Assembly: GCA_963575745.1 (NCBI GenBank)
Contig: CAUYUJ010015693.1
Location: 946,789 to 1,010,788, forward strand
Length of the DNA stretch: 64,000 bases
Direction: 5' to 3'
DNA from: Prorocentrum cordatum
Taxonomy: Eukaryota; Sar; Dinophyceae; Prorocentrales; Prorocentraceae
Positions 63,911-64,000 of this stretch are shown here, piece after piece. The notes below the pieces were generated by a model that was given only the letters and a program-made list of their open reading frames with translations, searched no databases and had not been told where the DNA came from. How positions within the stretch are numbered: position 1 is the stretch's first letter; the number at the start of each line of letters is the position of its first letter. A program made the position numbers and the translations under genes.

Positions 63911-64000
63911 AATCAGGAAGCCTCCCCACATTGGCGAAAATATGTTTTGCATACCGGGCGGTTGTGGCCACTATCTTCGTCATCAGTTTCTTCGTACCCA
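63911..64000. other. Window end, no feature seen
   Basis: Mixed sequence with no repeat or frame of note; possibly the 3' untranslated region of the preceding exon. Confidence 0.3.

Noticed and set aside
1-64000. CRISPR arrays, ribosomal RNA genes, bacterial operons
   Set aside because: No repeat has the spacer pattern of CRISPR, no conserved rRNA words are seen, and the leader relics and split genes show nuclear dinoflagellate DNA.

Overview
This 64-kb window is nuclear DNA of a dinoflagellate. The decisive evidence is an exact, full-length copy of the 22-nt dinoflagellate spliced leader at 57419-57440, joined directly to an ATG, and a second cluster of decayed leader copies at 17034-17091. 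Supporting evidence is a G+C-rich sequence, very sparse coding, an in-frame intron with non-canonical GA-AG ends, and an unusual density of minisatellites and trinucleotide arrays. The genus cannot be named from the sequence alone. There is no rRNA, tRNA, CRISPR or prokaryotic operon structure.

Genes are few and small. The best is a two-exon gene (29716-31768, +) whose 190-nt intron is an inverted-repeat element, present a second time at 37571-37756; this looks like a dinoflagellate introner. A three-exon frame (20124-21392, +), a two-exon 76-residue frame with a 42-nt intron (55170-55442, +), a terminal exon with a membrane segment (63689-63910, +), two frames behind spliced-leader relics (17127-17795 and 57441-57587) and several isolated coding-like segments make up the rest. 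None has a function I can name. The 3' part of a LINE-type reverse-transcriptase gene lies broken at about 59090-60173.

The rest is repeats in a few recurring designs. (1) Short inverted-repeat elements: an hAT-like MITE in three copies (46526, 50141, 54201), two with 8-bp target duplications; and three unrelated elements whose inverted arms each hold the same 9-10-nt word twice (4127, 28707, and the introner pair). (2) Composite blocks made of a 90-100-bp minisatellite, a simple repeat and a conserved hairpin module of about 50 bp (about 5.1-6.2, 6.3-8.7, 27.0-28.2, 34.6-35.9 and 60.8-62.8 kb). (3) A (GCTAT)n element in two copies (15427 and 50420), each followed by a second shared module. 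(4) Inverted arms around a minisatellite (32.7-34.2 and 48.6-49.6 kb) and a foldback of nearly 1 kb (10590-11520). (5) A recent 3.4-copy tandem repeat with a unit of about 850 bp (39.4-42.2 kb). (6) A dispersed GGCCCCAAGA-type minisatellite on both strands. (7) Long CCT/GGA, GAT, TC, TACA and GTGA arrays.

Most long frames in the window come from these arrays (poly-Met, poly-Asp, Gly-Pro-Thr, Lys-Ala-Pro) and are not called as genes. The coding calls rest on frame continuity across plausible splice sites, G/C-rich third codon positions and ordinary amino-acid composition, and should be read with the confidences given.
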